Source: Chryseobacterium paludis (GTDB lineage: Bacteria; Bacteroidota; Bacteroidia; Flavobacteriales; Weeksellaceae). Taken from it: a stretch of DNA of 64,000 nucleotides. Below the pieces are notes generated by a model, which saw only the letters and a list, made by a program, of their open reading frames with translations, was not told the origin of the DNA and did not search any database. Below are positions 61,401 through 64,000 of this stretch, one piece after another. The first letter of the stretch is position 1. The number at the start of each line of letters is the position of its first letter. A program made the translations under genes and the position numbers. The DNA lies in contig NZ_CP099966.1 of assembly GCF_025403485.1 (NCBI RefSeq), forward strand, positions 2,170,001 to 2,234,000, given 5' to 3'.

Positions 61401-63089
61401 TTATTTTGAAGCATTTTCAGCATTCAATTTTTCAATATACTGAAACGGGGTAACTCCCGTTTTTTCTTTGAATGTTCTGGCAAAGGATATCCCGCTTTTA
61501 TAACCTACAATATCTGCTAATGCCTGAGTAGTATAATTTCTTAACTTTTTATCTTGAGAAAGAGCATTCAGTATGTAGTTAATTCTTAACTCATTGGTAT
61601 ATTCACTAAAAGTCTTTTTCATGTATTTGTTAATCGTCTGTGAAAGATAGGTAGTATTGGTGCTTAATTTTTTAGCCACAAAAGCCTGATTATATTCGTT
61701 TTTAAGATAAAGTTTTTTGTCTTCCAACTCCATCAGTTTTCTCATGATCTCAGCCTCTTTTTCATTGCTTATTGTAAAATTATTTTTGTTTTGGTGACTA
61801 TTCAAACTGTTATTCTTTACTTGTAACAATAGATCATCAAGCCGTTGTTCAACATCTTTTTTCTTTCGCATCTGAATGAGCAGATAACCGGTAATACATC
61901 CTATCAATAAGACCAATGCAATAATTAGAAACATGCGACTTTTAAGGATAGAAGAACTTTTATTGATTTCATCATTCAAATTTTTAGAATTGATTTCTTT
62001 ATAAATATTGGCAATGTTCTTCCTTTCGGCTTCTGAATTTTCTTTATATAGTTCAATGAATTTGTTATTATAAAATTCTACTGAATCTCTTTTCCCTTCC
62101 TTTAAATAAATTTTTGATAAATAATCCTGAGCAAATATATAGTCCGTATTTACCAAAGAATCTTTTTCCATTAAATGAGACATTTCGAGAAAATCACGCT
62201 TCGATTTTGAATAATCTTTTGATTCGTAAAAATTTACTCCCAAATTGTATTTAAGATTTAGAATTTCATCTTTAAATTTTAAATCCTTGTAAATATCTAA
62301 GCTTATTAGGTAATATTTCGTTGCTTCGATAAAATTCTTTTTTTTGTTATTAAGCGTTCCCAGCTTTAAATAGGTTACAGCTAATAATTTTTTATCTTTC
62401 GTTGAATGCAGAAGCTGATTAAAATTCTGTAAAGCACTGTCTGCATACTTTCTATTCTTTTCAGGATCTGATATATATTTATCAGAATATAAATGTCCTA
62501 AATTCGAAAACACAGTATTATAGATAATCTCGAAATTTTCTTTTTCATAGAGCTCTCTATTCTTTTTTAAAAGCTCAAGGACTTCATGGGTTTCTATAAT
62601 AGCGTCATCAGTTTGTCCGATATTAAGTTTTACAAATGCAATATTTCCTTTGATTTTTATGTGCTGCTTAATATCATTATTCTTTAGAGCAAAAAAATCT
62701 GCTTTTATAAATTTCTTCAACGCATCATTCGGAACATGGTTGGCCATATCTGTATTTCCCAAGATATTGTATACTTGGGATAAGCTCGAGTAATTTTCCT
62801 CTTCCTCAGGGATTTTCTTTAAATAACTATTAATTTTTGAAAGATAATTTTGGGAATCTTCTTCTTTTCCAGTAATAGTCAGCAAGTACCTTTTCGCAGA
62901 ATAGGCGAATGCCAGATCAACCTCTTTTTTTGAAGAAAAAATTTTATCTACAGAAATTAATGCACTATCAATTCCTATTTTTTGGTAAATGAAGAATTTA
63001 TCTTTGTAAGACTGTATATCTTTTTGATTCTGTGGAAACACAGAAGAAAATATCATTAAAAATATTAAGATAGTAATTCTTTTCCCCAT
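61401..63089 (-). CDS. TPR sensor with AraC-type DNA-binding domain
   Basis: A 562-residue membrane regulator: signal peptide (FSSVFPQ), a periplasmic TPR array ~30-370 (YYLISLDIYKDLKFKDEILNLKYNLGVNFYESKDYSKSKRDFLEM), a transmembrane helix ~388-408, a coiled coil, and a C-terminal AraC domain ~460-562 (ALADIVGYKSGISFARTFKEKTGVTPFQYIEKLN). This one-component architecture is common in Chryseobacterium relatives. Convergent with the precursors and a candidate regulator of them. Confidence 0.88.
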   Translation of the reverse strand: MGKRITILIFLMIFSSVFPQNQKDIQSYKDKFFIYQKIGIDSALISVDKIFSSKKEVDLAFAYSAKRYLLTITGKEEDSQNYLSKINSYLKKIPEEEENYSSLSQVYNILGNTDMANHVPNDALKKFIKADFFALKNNDIKQHIKIKGNIAFVKLNIGQTDDAIIETHEVLELLKKNRELYEKENFEIIYNTVFSNLGHLYSDKYISDPEKNRKYADSALQNFNQLLHSTKDKKLLAVTYLKLGTLNNKKKNFIEATKYYLISLDIYKDLKFKDEILNLKYNLGVNFYESKDYSKSKRDFLEMSHLMEKDSLVNTDYIFAQDYLSKIYLKEGKRDSVEFYNNKFIELYKENSEAERKNIANIYKEINSKNLNDEINKSSSILKSRMFLIIALVLLIGCITGYLLIQMRKKKDVEQRLDDLLLQVKNNSLNSHQNKNNFTISNEKEAEIMRKLMELEDKKLYLKNEYNQAFVAKKLSTNTTYLSQTINKYMKKTFSEYTNELRINYILNALSQDKKLRNYTTQALADIVGYKSGISFARTFKEKTGVTPFQYIEKLNAENASK

Positions 63090-63212
63090 TTATTTTCTAA
63101 CTAAAATTGGTATTCTAATATACTTAATTTTATTCTTTAATTTCAAAAAAACAACACTTAACGACTTAGGTTTATCGAATTAAATATAATTTTTATCCTA
63201 TGGAGTCACAAA

Positions 63213-63247
63213 AATAAAAGCCAAGAGACTTCCCTCATGGCTTTATT
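63213..63247 (-). terminator. Terminator of the small lipoprotein gene
   Basis: ATAAAGCCA / TGGCTTTTAT stem on the minus strand, about 23 nt after the stop codon. Confidence 0.7.
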
Positions 63248-63269
63248 GCTAAATAAAATATAGGTATGA

Positions 63270-63692
63270 TTAGAAACTGTAACTAACTGTTGCGGAAAGG
63301 GTGGTTCCACTTCCAGTTGCTTCTTTTTTTAATTCACCATCTACATAAACCTGCACTTTTACAGTAGAAGATGCATTGACACCCGTACCAACTACTCCAC
63401 CGTTTACCATAACAGCTCCTGCAGGAGCAGTAAATTCAGGACTGGTCCAGCTGGTTCCACTAAGTCCGGTTACTTGTGTATTATTAGCATCGTATCCGTA
63501 GGCTGCATTTGCTATACTACTTCCTGGAGACACTTGTGCTTTAAAAACCACCTTATGACTTTTTCCAGAGCCACCTCCTCCGTTATTATCGTCATCATCA
63601 TTACTGCATGATGATATAAATCCTAAGAGCACTGTAGCCACCATTGCAATAATTGCTCTTTTCAATCCATTGTTTAACCACATTTTTTTCAT
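63270..63692 (-). CDS. Small surface lipoprotein
   Basis: A 140-residue lipoprotein with lipobox FISSCSNDDDDN (Cys ~29) and a G/S-rich linker. The mature part is an all-beta domain (HKVVFKAQVSPGSSIANAAYGYDANNTQVTGLSGTSWTSPEFTAPAGAVMVNGG ... VQVYVDGELKKEATGSGTTLSATVSYSF), resembling MmpS/immunoglobulin-like secreted domains. The acidic run after Cys is the usual lipoprotein surface-export signal of Bacteroidota. Monocistronic. Confidence 0.75.
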   Translation of the reverse strand: MKKMWLNNGLKRAIIAMVATVLLGFISSCSNDDDDNNGGGGSGKSHKVVFKAQVSPGSSIANAAYGYDANNTQVTGLSGTSWTSPEFTAPAGAVMVNGGVVGTGVNASSTVKVQVYVDGELKKEATGSGTTLSATVSYSF

Positions 63693-63899
63693 AAGTCTTT
63701 GTTTAAATTTTTTACAATTGTTTAATTCTATGATGAGTTGTTTGACACCTACAAAACTATTCTAGTATAAAGTCACTATCAATCCTTAAAAAACAGTAAT
63801 TATTTCTCCTTAATCTTAGGTATTTTTAGTCCTAAAAATTTTAACTAAATTGTAAGTCTTATAATAAAAAATACTGATTCATTTCCAAAATCAATAAAA

Positions 63900-64000
63900 T
63901 TGAAAAGATTAACGCTTATACTTGGGATTTTACTTTCTTTTAAGGCCCAATCTCAACAGATTGTTCCTCTTAACGAAAAGTCTTATTTAGACAGTTTGCA
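63900..64000 (+). CDS. Start of an exported protein leaving the window
   Basis: A TTG start at 63900 opens MKRLTLILGILLSFKAQSQQ, a signal peptide, continuing IVPLNEKSYLDSLQ to the window edge. No ATG occurs in this frame upstream. Function unknown; the protein continues beyond 64000. Confidence 0.55.
   Translation, partial: MKRLTLILGILLSFKAQSQQIVPLNEKSYLDSL

Overview
The window looks like a chromosome segment from a Bacteroidota bacterium of the Chryseobacterium/Flavobacteriia type. It is AT-rich. Several genes have the Bacteroidota -7 promoter box TAnnTTTG, signal peptides often end in AQ, and outer-membrane lipoproteins are numerous. Lineage markers include GldD, a type IX secretion sorting domain, an AG-leader precursor pair and a T6SSiii-type sheath pair. 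I see no rRNA, tRNA, insertion sequence, prophage or CRISPR array. The species assignment is an inference from gene content only.

Layout. 1-13.3 kb: lipoproteins, DUF456, ung, GNAT, a Smr-less MutS2, two exported or membrane proteins, a cobalamin riboswitch with no recognisable B12 gene behind it, a hotdog thioesterase, an HD phosphohydrolase, and a PadR-PspC pair. 13.2-19.6 kb: a 20-residue amphipathic peptide gene, a PlsC-like acyltransferase, a PaaI thioesterase and an isochorismate synthase (menaquinone branch). The last two are separated by a lipoprotein / sigma factor-membrane fusion / outer-membrane barrel module. A 26-residue basic peptide gene with its own promoter follows. 19.7-29.5 kb: queG, an OMP, rhodanese, HD and alpha/beta hydrolases, a nitronate monooxygenase-like enzyme, a SurA-like chaperone, a PfkB kinase, gldD and mutY. 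29.6-41.5 kb: tssC-tssB, two tandem M13 peptidases, a GH18-CE4-GT2 three-domain protein and cinA.

41.7-51.2 kb is the most interesting part. A TPR sensor kinase, a small membrane protein and a LytTR response regulator lie next to four exported-protein genes (amidohydrolase, SIMPL, DUF4139, VWA). Three promoters there carry the same pair of direct repeats TTCACCAAGT. The pairs have exactly 21 bp start-to-start spacing and lie 33-34 bp before a -7-like box. This matches the known DNA-binding geometry of LytTR proteins and defines a compact local regulon.

51.2-64 kb: an FAD oxidoreductase, a SpoIIAA-like protein, an MFS exporter with a divergent AraC regulator, lipA, an ECF sigma factor, tyrS, a T9SS cargo protein, two tandem AG-leader peptide precursors, a TPR-AraC regulator, a small lipoprotein and the start of another exported protein. 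Decayed remnants are also visible: a lone T9SS sorting-domain tail at 6.4 kb and a gene start cut off after about 12 codons at 41.6 kb.
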